A stretch of 64,000 bases of DNA. Source: Ifrita kowaldi. Its lineage: Eukaryota; Chordata; Aves; Passeriformes; Cinclosomatidae. The notes under the pieces are model-generated. The model searched no databases and was not told the DNA's origin. It saw only the letters and a program-made list of their open reading frames with translations. The stretch spans positions 38,044-102,043 of the forward strand of contig VZRS01009492.1 in the NCBI GenBank assembly GCA_013398055.1, in the 5' to 3' direction. Position numbers and translations under genes: made by a program. Below, one piece after another: positions 38,386-50,245 of the stretch; position 1 is the stretch's first letter; each line of letters begins with the position of its first letter.

Positions 38386-40619
38386 AAAAAAACTCATGAA
38401 GGCTAAACATGGAAGATGCTAAACTTCCTTTCACTCCTCATAATTGAGTTCCTTGATATAGATATTATGATGTGAAAACAGATTTTGCACTTCAATGTTT
38501 CACAGCGTGTAGATACGGAAACATCAGAGCAAACAAATATAAAGGTCTTCAATTTTCCTTTCTCTCTGCTCTGTTGCTATCACCTTCACAGTCTAAATGC
38601 TGAGCTTCCTGGAAACTCAGGCACTTTTTCAGTAGTCAGCCGGCGGTGCCGTTGCTTAGTCAAAGGCAGAAAATAATTCAGTATCTTACTGAGAACAGTC
38701 TGGCCAGTTCTGGCACCAGGCTAAAGGTGAGCTGTAATATGCAGGATAAGGCCCTCCATGGATATCGGACCAAGCAGGCAGCCTGGGCACACTGAGCTTC
38801 AAAAGCCACAGTGCTTTTAATCCTCCAGGAAAGCAAAGAATCTGAAACGGATTCTTTTTATGAAAAGATACAGTTATTGTATTGACTTTTTCAGAGAGGG
38901 AGGACAATGAGTTTTCTGTACAACTTAATGAAGTATCACCAGAGAAGAAATTACATAATATGAAATCTTTGGACAAGATTGAAAGAGCACATTTTGTATT
39001 TCCAGAATGGTAAGGATTCATTGCAGCTTCACATTTCCTAACAAACCCTGAAGTGAAAACAATGTCTCTCCATAAATCCTACTGTATCCCCTGGACAGGG
39101 AGCTGTTTTATGTTCACATTCATATGGTTTTAAAGCTGTAAAATAGTATCCACAAAATTTTCTGAAGCATTTCATTTTTTAGTAAATCTGTAAAGAGTTG
39201 TAAGGAGTGGGAAGCCTTTTGTATTTGCAGGAGCAGAAAGTCTAAGGCAGCAAATACAATCTAAGGAAAAGGAAAATGTATTGCAGGTGCTGATCACTGA
39301 CTTGGAGAAGATCAGAAGGTTCTTTGCACATGAAAAAAAATAAGCATCACCAGCAGGGCCACAAGTTTGAAAAGAATATTGCAGCATGTTAGTCATGTTC
39401 AGTTTATTTTCTCTGTGTCTCTGTATGTTGTTTTTGTAATAACACTTTTTTGAATTTATGACTGAAATCAAAATGCAGTATTTAATTCCAAGGAGTATGC
39501 AAGGCTTAAAGTAAAAGGAAATTGTTTTTCAGCAAAGGCTCAGGTAAGTTAAACATGTAAGAGTTTAATTTAATGGTTCTATGTGGAAGGTATTTTTGTG
39601 CAAGTATTGTTAAACCTGTTAACACCTTTTAAAAGGGAAGATCATGTCATGTACATGTGAATTCTGCTGAATACCATTAATCCCAAACAGCAGTCATTGA
39701 AGCCTTTGGAGAGGGGAAGGTAAAAAAGCTTCTGTTTTAAAGGGAAGGTTATAGTTGAGGTTAATTCAGGGTGTCATGAAAGTGTGGCTGTGACAAGATT
39801 TAGTGACAATATAAGGCCAAATTAATGCAAGATCAGTGGCCTGACTATTGATTCTTATCATGGGATCCTGCTGAAATGAAGTCATTATTTAATTACACTT
39901 TCACTTACACTATAAATGGTTCCCAGAATAGACTGCACTTGGTTTTGATGTTTGCAGCTCCATCTTCACTTTTCTTTTGTGCCCCTAAATAAGTAGGGAA
40001 TGAGTATAAGCACTCCACAAAATTTTTCGTTTATTGTGTTTCATGTGCTCTCATTTTCCCGAGGTTTTAATTCTTCCTTTCAGAATAGTCAGTGATATCA
40101 AATAATCCTGGGTACAGAAGCCTCTGAAGATTGTGAAACCAAAGTTTCTCTAGATTTGATTTTAAAAATCAGTGTTTGAATGGTTTTTTTTTTCTTCTTG
40201 AGTGGTTTAAAATACTTTCTTTTACTATCTCTAGAAGTAGACCAAACTGACCATACTAAAACAAGTAACTTAACTGGGACCTAGAAGCAGCTAATAAGTA
40301 CTTTATTGGGACTTAAGACACAACAGCAAGGGCTTTGCTGTAGAAATCTAAATGAGAAAGCTCAAGCACCTATAAAACAACAGCAACATTCACTGAACAG
40401 TCAAAATTGCGTTGTTTCCCTATTTTATATTATCAATTACCAATATCGAATATTTATATTTGATTCTCTTGATTCTGCATCAGTTCTGTTTCGCAAATTT
40501 GTGACTAATAAAAACTTGTCATCAATTCAGGTTTAATTTTAATTGTGGGCCAAGCCCCACATTTTCATCAAATTACACAGATTTGGAGACCCAACAACTG
40601 AGAAAAATAATTGCAGTGG
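38386..40619. other. Intron sequence inside the CR1 cluster
   Basis: Unique-looking sequence between CR1 copies. The 111-codon minus-strand frame at 38686-39021 shows no domain. Confidence 0.55.
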
Positions 40620-40682
40620 TTCTACGTTAATGGTTGGACTCAATGATCTTAGACATTTTTTCCAACCTTATGATGCCATGAA
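40620..40682 (+). mobile_element. CR1 LINE 3' tip, sense orientation
   Basis: GGTTGGACTCAATGATCTTA followed by a 'tttttccaacctta' phrase and TGATGCCATG matches the CR1 3' UTR end. Only ~60 bp is recognisable. Confidence 0.72.
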
Positions 40683-40931
40683 AATGTGAGTGGTTGTCAT
40701 TGTAATGCTACTGTTTGAAAAGCAGCATGTAAAAATGGGCAGAATTCACATTTTAAATGCAGGCTTATATTTGTCATTTTTAGAACATGGAAGTATCTAC
40801 TTCTGTGCTTGTATGATACAGTGAAAACATAGTCTTGCTCAGAACAAGAATCTTAAATAAATAGTAATTTTCTTGAGAAAAAAAATCCCAGCTCAATGGA
40901 ATAAAGTTTCATAAAAAGTTGGTGAGGGATT

Positions 40932-41500
40932 TAGAATCATAGAATATTGTGTTGAAAGTGACCCACAAGGACCATCAAGTCCAACTCCTGGTCTCACGTA
41001 GGGACACTCCATGAGTCATACCATGTGCCTTGAATGTCAACCAAATGCTTCTTGAGCTCTGTCAGGCTGGTGCTGTGACCACTTCTCTGGGGAGCCTGTT
41101 CCAGTGCCCAATCACCCTCTGGGTGAAAAACCTTTTCCAAATATCCAACCTAAACCTCCCCTAGGAGAATTTAATGCCATGCTCTCAGGTCATGTCACTG
41201 GTCATCAGAGAGAAGAGATCAGTGTCTGCCCCTCCTCGTCCCCTCATAAGGAAGCTGCAGACTGCAGTGAGGTCTCCCCCCAGTCTCCTCCAGGCTGAAC
41301 AAATCAAGTGACCTCAGCCACTCCTCATGTGGCTTCCTCTCTAGACTCTTCAGCATCTTTGTAGCCCTCTTTCGGACATTCTCTTATAGCTTTATGTCTT
41401 TCTTATATTGTGGTGCCCAAAACTGCACATAGGATTTGAGGAGAGGCTGCACTAACTCAGAGTACAGCTGAACAATCCCCTCCCTTGACCAGCTGGTGAT
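40932..41500 (-). mobile_element. CR1 LINE, 5'-truncated, antisense to GPC6
   Basis: It opens TAGAATCATAGAATATTGTG, the reverse complement of the CR1 3' terminus. It continues with CCAACTCCTGGTCTCACGTA, GTTCCAGTGCCCAATCACCC and a region corresponding to ORF2 C-terminal reverse-transcriptase text, ending at about CCTCCCTTGACCAGCTGGTG reversed. The copy is decayed. It belongs to the same CR1 subgroup as the sense copy at 49848. Confidence 0.92.
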
Positions 41501-43711
41501 TCCAATTAATGAGATAAAGGAGGAAAAATTAAGTTTTTGGTTTTGATCAAAGCAGTGAGTAAAATCAATCTGCAGAGTTTAATCTGATCTTCATTGTATC
41601 CCACCATATTTATAAAAGCTTCATCTCCACGGCCCCTTTTTTGTTTCGTACACTGTGTTTTTATTTTCTTTTTAAATAAAAGAAAATGAAACCATATCAT
41701 TCACAGAGCATAAAAGATAAACATGTAATGAAACAAACTCAGACTCCGAAAGACTGTACTGTATTCTTAGTAAGATTTCCAACTCTTACTTAGCTTACAA
41801 TATGAACTTTCCTTCTTGCAACATTATTCTCACTTTAAAACTTCTCCTACAAGAGAGAGAAAGAGAAAAATCAACTTATTAGATGAGTAAGTAATGTAAT
41901 AGCTTCCTTTAATAACCATCTAGCTGTTGCTTAGTATTTAGGCATTAAAAAAATAAACAAATAAAATGCAGTGCATAAGGGGTTTGTTTGCTCATTCAGT
42001 AGCATGTAATTAACCATTAAATGACAATATAGCAAGATCATTATGTTAAAACCCAAAATACTGAAGAAATTTCTTTTCTCTCTTGTGCACCTACGTCCAT
42101 AAGTAATAGTGCTAAAATTTTCACATTTTCAACTACTACAGAGGGAATATATATATTTAAATTGGAGTGATAATATATAAAGCATTTTGTTGATGCTTTT
42201 CCTCTGAATGAAGAAATCCAGCTATAGTGAAATTCTTTCTGGTTCAGCTTGCGTTTTAGTGCCCTTGACAGCTGTAGGGTGAGAGGGAGGGGTGGGAGGA
42301 GAGGCCGATTTCTGTGCTTCAGGATTTCAGTCTTTGCTAAGTGTGTTTTCCTTTGTCTTTTTTTTTTTTTCATTTCTTTAACTTTTTCTCATCATAATAG
42401 GTGCCCAGCAGTTATTTTTGTTCCATCTCTAGCAGCAGCAATGTCACTGATCTTGCCATTTTTTAAGTGCATCCACACAGCCAGTCAGGAGTCTTGTAGG
42501 TAGAATGAGATTCAGGAATGGGAACAAGATATATGGGCTATAAAGGGCTGATCATAGTAAGAACCCACTTCCTGGAGTCACCTTGTACAAGGGACTATCT
42601 CTGCAACATTATTTTGTAAATTTTTGTTACAGTGTTATCTGCCAAAGCTTTTCACAGTAGAGCTGATTTCACAGTGGTATTCCAGTTGTCTTCTTCACTC
42701 AAGGTGAATAATACTGCTGCACTGAGGGCATCTCTCCCTTTCCCTCTATTGTGAAATACCTTTGTGTTTTGGACACGGCAGACTTTCCTTACTTTTAAAA
42801 GGTTTGGAAAGAGGTTGTGGTAGAGTAGCTGACAGTTCATCCATACCGGAGATGGTAATGAGGAGACATCATTCTGCAGGCATTATAAATGGATATCTGG
42901 CACCAAGAGTGCCTTTATGGTTTGAGAGTGTTTATCCTTGTGGTTCTGGAAACCAGACCACTAGGTGGATTATATTGCTGTACATAAATTGTATTCCAGC
43001 ATGTTTTACAAATCAGGTGGCTTAATCAAATAGAGACAAATGGCAACGGAATAGCTTAAATACAAATTTACTGCCAGGTAGCCATTATATAGCATTATAT
43101 ATATTTTCCTTTTACTGGATTTTCTGACTTAGCCAGCAGTAAATTCAGTCATTTTTCACTTAGAGACATGGGTCAAATTGTCATTCAGTCCAGTCTGTGT
43201 GGTCTTTTGAGATTCAACATGAATGGGGTTTTTTTCATCCAGCGAGGACTGACATCTTATTTTACAAGCTGTAGAACTTCTTTTGCTTTCTTAAAGGAGA
43301 ACTCAGCATGCTGAGGGAGAAATACAAAAATCCTTTCCTTGGTCTGGCTGCAGGTGTGTTCAGGAACAGTTTAGTCAACAGCATAATCAAGACTGTTCTA
43401 TTTTTTTTTTTTTTTAGAAAGACTGTGACAGTCTATTGGGAAGAATGACATGAGCAGGGACAAGGGCAGCCCCAGTTCCAAGCCTTCCCCTATATGTACT
43501 GTGTCTCAGACTGAGATTTCAGGAGTTCTCCAGGCAGAGCATAGCTGCAGAGGCTGCAGCAGGCCCTCAGTTGAGTGGTGGTATTGTGGTCATTGACTGC
43601 ATCACCAGAAGATCTGTGGAAACATGAGAGATCCAGAGTCCACCTAAAAAAAGATCAAACCACACAGGGTGGTTTTATGTGCAGGTATCACGTCCTGACA
43701 CACAGTCACAA
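41501..43711. other. Intron sequence without a recognised feature
   Basis: A T-run near 42358-42370 and T15 at 43401 only. Frames at 42041-42373 (minus) and 42249-42503 (plus) overlap each other across a purine/pyrimidine-biased patch and are not credible genes. Confidence 0.55.
43401..43415. repeat. T15 homopolymer
   Basis: Fifteen T followed by AGAAAG. Its distance from the U2 pseudogene, and lack of any linking tail structure, argue against a relationship. Confidence 0.8.
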
Positions 43712-43899
43712 TGTGACCACAATAGGTGGAAGCGCTGCACTTTTGGGTTGATGCATGGAGTGGATGGAGGAAATGATTACTCCTTCCCATGCCTTCCAAA
43801 TCCATTTAATATAAAATCTTTAAGCTGAGGATGTATCAGATAACAAAGTGATAAGAAAAGATGATGCGCTTGATCTTAGCCAGCAACTGGGAAGTGTGC
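43712..43899 (-). pseudogene. U2 snRNA pseudogene
   Basis: On the minus strand, GGCTAAGATCAAG (43881-43869) matches U2 nt 19-31 exactly. Colinear matches to the rest of U2 follow: TTCTTATCA, ATCTGATACATCCTC, TATTAAATGGATTTGG, GGAGTAATCA..., CCATCCACTCCATGCATCAA and TGCAGCGCTTCCACC. The span fits the 188-nt U2 length. It is clearly decayed: the branch-point-pairing GUAGUA has become GCATCA, the Sm-site T-run is shortened, and the stem-loop IV region has many changes. Small-RNA pseudogenes like this arise by retroposition. It is not expected to give functional U2. Confidence 0.82.
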
Positions 43900-46800
43900 A
43901 TCTGGGACAGGGGCTTCAGTGCATGCTGCAGAGCACTTCTGCCCACTGAGGATGATATAGGATCAGCACTTTCAAGGGCTGTTGACAGATCTAAAAGATG
44001 ACACATAAAGGAATGATTTCTTCACTTGAGAAAGTAAGAGCTGTAAATCAATACAGTTACAGTAGTTCGTAGAGATAGCTGGAATTGCTGGGTTTTAAAT
44101 TACTCTGGCAAATTTTCTGAGCAGAAGAAAATAATCTTGGGCAATATTGTTTACCTCCTTAATATCTTCTTTTAATTTTCACATTTATAGATCTGTCACC
44201 TCCTACATACTAGTCAGCCCTCCACAAAATGCATTTTCCTGCTCAGTTTTGGGTAAAGAAAAAATAATCTGAATAACATCTTACCTGCTGAGAATTTATG
44301 AGGAACCAGATATTAAAAATATTTTCATATGGTTGTAGACACTATTTCTGGTTTGTACATCAACCTCAAATTCATGGTAGATTAAATCAAGATTTAATAG
44401 CAAATTTCACATATAGTCTATCTCTAATAATAAAAAAAAGTAAATCTGATTGTCAGATATATTTTAATAGAGTGTGTTTGATCTGCTTCCTGCAGGCGTG
44501 AACAAATAACCAGCTTAAACTTGATAAATTGTCTTTTATTTGGTACTTGCTTCTTTCAAACCAATGCTACAATGTCCGTACTTTCCATTGGAATTACTTC
44601 ACAAAAATTACAGTACCTAAAGTATAATTTCATAATACTAGGTGTCATAAAGGCTATTTGCTGCTGCAGGTCCTCCTTCTGCTATAGGGGAACAAGACAA
44701 CATGTCTAATTTTAGTTTATCCATACACCATTTCAGGTTTTCTTATGTTTATATGGATCTGAATGTGAAGAAGGAAGAAAGTTGGATCTTTTACACAGGA
44801 CTAGTTTGTTTTAATATGTAAAACATTCTCTGGGAAATTATATACTTGACTTCATATCATGTAGTCATCCAGAGCTAGTACTTTGGACCATGTTTTTCTT
44901 TAGTGTGCAACTCAAAACACAAAATGCTAAGAAGAATCCTTGTTCTTATGTAGAAACATTATTTCCCCTAACTATTCTTGTTTCAGTCACCTTCCTATGT
45001 TTGTCCTGTAGTGTCTTGGAAGAAGGACACACAGACACAAGTGAGGTTCCCTCTGTTTTTACGTTTTGTGTCTATAGGTGAGGAGTTATGAGGAAGGGAT
45101 TAAAAGGGAAATAAAAGAAAATAAAATGACGACATGAAGATTTACTCTCAGCTATGCAGTTCTAAAAACTGCAAGTGCAATACTCAGCAGAAACGTAGGC
45201 ACACATCCCATAAACAGGTCATTCCAGACCATAGTCATCATCCCAAGGTGCACCTGAGCATCTGTTAAATATTTTATATATGGTACTTATATTTACAAGT
45301 AGCTCTCTGAAAACCTAGCAAGAGTATTTGAAAGACCATAAAGGAGGAAATGTTAACATGGAGCTATAGGGTGATCTCACATGACTTGGGCCCACATAAT
45401 GCGGTGGGCATTTATGGATCCTATAAATAGATGGTGAACTATTTTTAAAGTATCGCTCTGCTTCTGTGCTACACTGAATATATTACCAAGACATTGTTGT
45501 TGATTACTGGAACCCAGCAATGTATCTGACTAGATCCTTGCTGGGATACCTGAAGATCTGACATTCTTCTTCCCTTTAGAACTCAAGGAAATAGTTAAAT
45601 ATATTCCCTTTCAGTCTCTGTACTTGCATATGATTCACAAAAAAGAATTCGTTTTACTGTCCTGTCTGTTGTGGTCCATCCTGTGCTTAATTCACATCAT
45701 GAAATTAAAAAGGAGAATAAGCAAAATATTATATTCTATTGTGTCCCAGAAAACTAACATCTTGCTTTGTAGTGGGCTGCAGGATATTCAGAAAACAGTC
45801 ACTCTTTAAAGCAGGCTTTACATTCCTTACCACGTTGATGACTGTATTTTGTGCCTATCCTGTCTCTGACACGGTGTGACCAACTTATTGCTAATAATCA
45901 GAGTGAATATTTTGTTTCAAAACTCAGCACTCTTTATTTGGCCTTTTGATTTTCATGAAGAAGGACCAAGAACATGAGCAACTTGAAAAGTCTTGTTTGA
46001 TTTCTATGGATCTACCTTAGCCTTTTTTCCCAATAGCCCGGGGCTAGTAATGAAATTTTACCATTTGAATTTACCTGAAAAATGTTCAATATACGAATAT
46101 GATGGGGCTTAACAAGTAGGCATCAAACTTGGACTTACCTGCCTCATTTATCCCACAATTTTATTTCTTTCTCTAGTAAGAACTCCCTCTTTTTAGTACT
46201 AATCTACCCAGTTCCTACCCTTTTGTCACTGCAAATATGCAGCCCAGACAATTAATCAGTTACACGGGAAAACAACTGCAAGGAATCTACATATCCTTAC
46301 TTGCTGTATCGAGGAGATTGCCATTGTCAGCTAATTCAGCTAGTGATCACATTACTATTTAGTGACCACCTTACTATAAAGTGTCTTTTGCATCATGACT
46401 TCAGGTTTCTTAGAGCAGGAAGGAGCAGGAACAAGGTGGGTCAATCTGTTGTCACTTGTCACCTCGAATTATTGCATAACTTATCATCAACCAAGACTGC
46501 CAATATTATGTATGCATTTATTCTTTCTCATGAGTGTGTTGTTGCTGACACTGCACGAATAAGACATCCCACAGCCCTTTCCACCACTCTGATTCATGCC
46601 CTTTTTAAGTCAGTGAAACAATTCACACATCAGTAGACAGTGAAGGAGAGGTACTTATGAGTACTTGTGAATGATCAGAGCAGTTTTTCCAAGCTCTCTC
46701 TCTCTCTGAGAGAACTGCTTTTCTTCTCAGGTGCTTTTCTGCTTGGCACGGTGAATCATAGGCAATCAGCAAGAATGCCCTTAGGTATATAGTCTGCATT

Positions 46801-49800
46801 TCAAACTTCGTGGGTGTTGCAAGTAGGACTGACTTTGACCATTCTTCACATCACTTTCTTATCCAGATACTGCTGCACAAAACGTCTAAGTGCTCGATTT
46901 GATCATTATCTCCTGCTGTGACAGTTCTCTTTCTCTCAGAGTTTTTCCTTCTACTTATCTGCGGGTTTGATTTCCAGATTATCAAGGACCTCCCTTTCTA
47001 TTTATGATATGTACCTGGGCAATACTTAACCTACTTCTCTACAGCATTTTTTTTTTCCTTCTCAGGGAGCACGAGGCTGGAAGAAATGAGCACACTTCCT
47101 TTAAGTGAGAGGCAGTTTTGGTTTTTTTCTCTGGGAAGAAAGCAGAGCAGCTGCTTTTTATTAAGAGAGTGCCTTAAAGTTTATGTTCCAGAAGAGATGG
47201 TGGGGTTTGAAAGCCTAACAGCTGTGAGATTCCTTCCTTGTGTCTGTGTAATAGAAAACTTTTCATCTTCTGTGAGTGCATAGAAGAAATTATTTCAGAG
47301 ATTTTTCACCTTAGTGTTGTCCTTGAAATGCTAGGAAAGTAACAGATGGAATCTGTACCTCAAATTCTGTTTAATGTGGGATTACTCTAAAAACAGATGA
47401 GAAAGATAAATATTCTTCCACAAAATTTGCAGGGCAGATTTTTCAGCTCAATAATATCTCATGGGATGTAAATCCTTGTATCCTGGAGTATTTTCTCAGC
47501 TTGCAGGATTTTAAGTCAAATAAATTTCCATTTCCACCCAATTTGCTTGAATTTAATTATGTTTCTGACAGGTAAAATGGGATTTAAGAACATTTTAATA
47601 TTTATATCTGCGTGCTCAAACATTTTATTTTGTGAAAAAAAAATTCTTTAAAGCATCATTCAGAAGTGAATCAAGAGATTAAAAAATAAGCTTTACACAA
47701 AATATCTTGTGACTGCCGCTTTTCAAGTGGGTTTTCTAAATTTAGATTTTCTGTATTCAGATCATCTGATAAGTAATTTTCCTAGTTTCCTAAAAATAAG
47801 AGAAGCTATTCTTTTCCTCTGTAAATAGAGCTTCAGTCTCACCCAAGTAAACATCTGAACATTTTGTCCTTGTCTTTTTTTGCTCTTGACTTCTGTAGGG
47901 AAATTGTGAAATTCCGCAACTCACCTCTCCAACAGTTATTTATTATTTTATGTGCAACCTTCTGCTGTAATCTCTTAGAGACTTCCAGTCCTTATTTTCC
48001 TATGGCCACTTTCACAATTACATGTCATGATAACTTAGGCAAATTATAGATAAGAGCAATGACCATAGGCACTGTTCAAAAATTCTGATGCTTAACTTTC
48101 AGGGGTTTCTATACTTAAATTCATTTATAAATGGCTTGTAATATTTTGTGATTTTTCATCTGCTAAATAGAGGGGCAATGTTAGTACATTTTCCAGAGCT
48201 GTGCACATACTGGGACATAACTGAGATGACGAAATAAGTAAGAAAAATGCCTCAAAATTTAATAGGCGTTAGAAAGAAAAGTACTTGCCATGTTTCTCAT
48301 GATTTCAAAGTCATGAAAATACTGGAAAAGAACATCTCAGTTGGACAAGAACAATGGCTAAAATTTCCTCTTTTTTCTTAGTGCTGCACACTTTGTATCA
48401 GATAATAAATGTGTAATTTCTTTTGTTACATTATAAAAGTTCTCTAGGGTTCAACTATATTGCCCTAAGTTTTTTCTAACAATTTAATGAACATATTGAA
48501 CTATACATTATACATTTGGTAGAAAAATATTTTCTGGGATATGAATATATTAAAATTAAAATGGCCATGTTTTGTCTCATCATATTCATGAGCTATACTG
48601 TCCCAGGATGGTGGGAATCTTGCAGCTCCTTAACCAGCTGTAGTTTTTTATTTTTAGTTTTATATAATTCAAGCACAAAGTCAAAGGCGCTAGTACAAAG
48701 CTGTAGTACTTAGACCGGGTCTTCTAGCTTTCAGTCATCTAGGGTGACTGAAAATGCTAAAAAGATAGCTATTTTTGTCTTTAGGAGATTAGTATTAGAC
48801 TAGACTTTTGGTTGATATAAGCAAATATTCTCAAATTGACCTTCTACAACATAAATTCCCAATTGAGTATGGCTGATGCAGTACTTCCATTTTTATATCA
48901 GATTGTGCTATAAAAGCAGTGAACTGAGGTCTTAGCTTCTATGAGCCAGTGTGAAGCAATGAGAAGTACTTCAATAGAGCATTCAAAATCTTATGAATAT
49001 TTCTATGTAGTTCTAATTGGATACATACAGACATAATTTCAGCTGAAATCTGCTGAAAAGGAGTTTCTTGATACCTTGACTATTAAATTAAATCAGCAAT
49101 AACACAGTGTTCATGAAAACAGCCAAAAAATGGACAAAAAGAAAATTTAATTACTTGGATCCAACAGTGAGCAGATCTTCTTTGAAGCAAAGAAAGAGCA
49201 AAGGAAGAAATTACCAGCTAAGCTTTACCTGCTTTTCCCAGTAATAAAAACAAACAACAAAAAAAAATCAATAGGGAGTAATTGTAACATGTGGAGAAGA
49301 TAATGTCAAAGCTCTATGGCAAAAAATAGTCACTGATTGGGCTGAAGTTTAGTCATTGTCCTGAAGTTAATTAAAGATGAAAGAAAAAGCTCTTAGGATG
49401 TGTGATCCAAAGGTTTCTAATAATCTTGTGTGCCCTATAAAGTGTCCTTCATGATACATCTCAGTCTGATCCTGGTTACATCACTGTTATGATGGGTGGT
49501 CAGAATTATGGGTTTTGTACTTTGGAGAAATTTCCTCAGTTCTAGTACATTGAATGCAATTCTTAATTAAAGGTTTTTATTCTTCCTTCTCTTCTGAAAT
49601 CACAAGCATGAACCACTAATCCTTATGTCCCCTTTGATTTTAAATAGACTATTTGATAGAAATGCTAGAATTAAACTGTGGAGGATTTTAGGACAGGAAT
49701 CCCTAGAATTGTACCGTGAAGTTCTCCACGGGTTAGCTTTCTGGTAAAAGCATGTAGGGAGACTTCTTGAAGTTAGTCAAGACATTCTAATGTATGCAAG

Positions 49801-49847
49801 TTAAATCTCTGACCTGGCCACATGCATAAGCATTTAATTACACAAGG
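43900..49847. other. Intron sequence without a recognised feature
   Basis: A/T-rich. The 111-codon frame at 46301-46636 is histidine- and leucine-rich without motif. A strong pyrimidine tract and CAG lie at 47045-47065, discussed under rejected items. Confidence 0.55.
46694..46708. repeat. Short (CT)n microsatellite
   Basis: CTCTCTCTCTCTCT followed by GAGAGA, which could form a small hairpin. Confidence 0.75.
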
Positions 49848-50245
49848 ATTGTGAAGGGCCTTGAGGGGAAGCCGTATGAGGAGCAGCTGAGGTTGCTTGG
49901 TCTGCTCAGCCTGGAGAAGAGGAGACTGAGGGGAGACCTCACTGCAGTCTCCAACCTCCTCATGAGGGGAAGGGAAGGGGCAGGCACCAAGGGAATGGCC
50001 TGAAGTTGTGTCAGAGCAGGTTTAGGTTGGGTATTAGAAAAAGGTTTTTCACCCAGAGGGTGATTGGGCACTGGAACAGGCTCCCCAGGGAAGTGGTCAC
50101 AGCACCAGCCTGACAGAGCTCAAGAAGCATTTGGACAGCGCTCTCAGGCACATGGCAGGACTCTTGGGGATGCCCTGTGCAGGGCCAGGAGTTGGACTCA
50201 GTGATCCTGATGGGTCCTTTCCTGCTCAACATATTCTATGACTCT
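49848..50245 (+). mobile_element. CR1 LINE, 5'-truncated, sense orientation
   Basis: CTCAGCCTGGAGAAGAGGAG, then TTTTTCACCCAGAGGGTGAT and GGGCACTGGAACAGGCTCCC, then a 3' end with GGACTCAGTGATCCTGATGG and ATTCTATGACTC. A minus-strand frame of 77 codons here is only the complement of the repeat. Confidence 0.92.

Noticed and set aside
47045..47283. Pyrimidine tract and CAG at 47065 followed by an open frame to 47283, a possible GPC6 terminal exon
   Set aside because: Entering in phase 0, as the next GPC6 exon does, the sequence meets TGA within eight codons. The long frame is in another phase, and its content is unremarkable.
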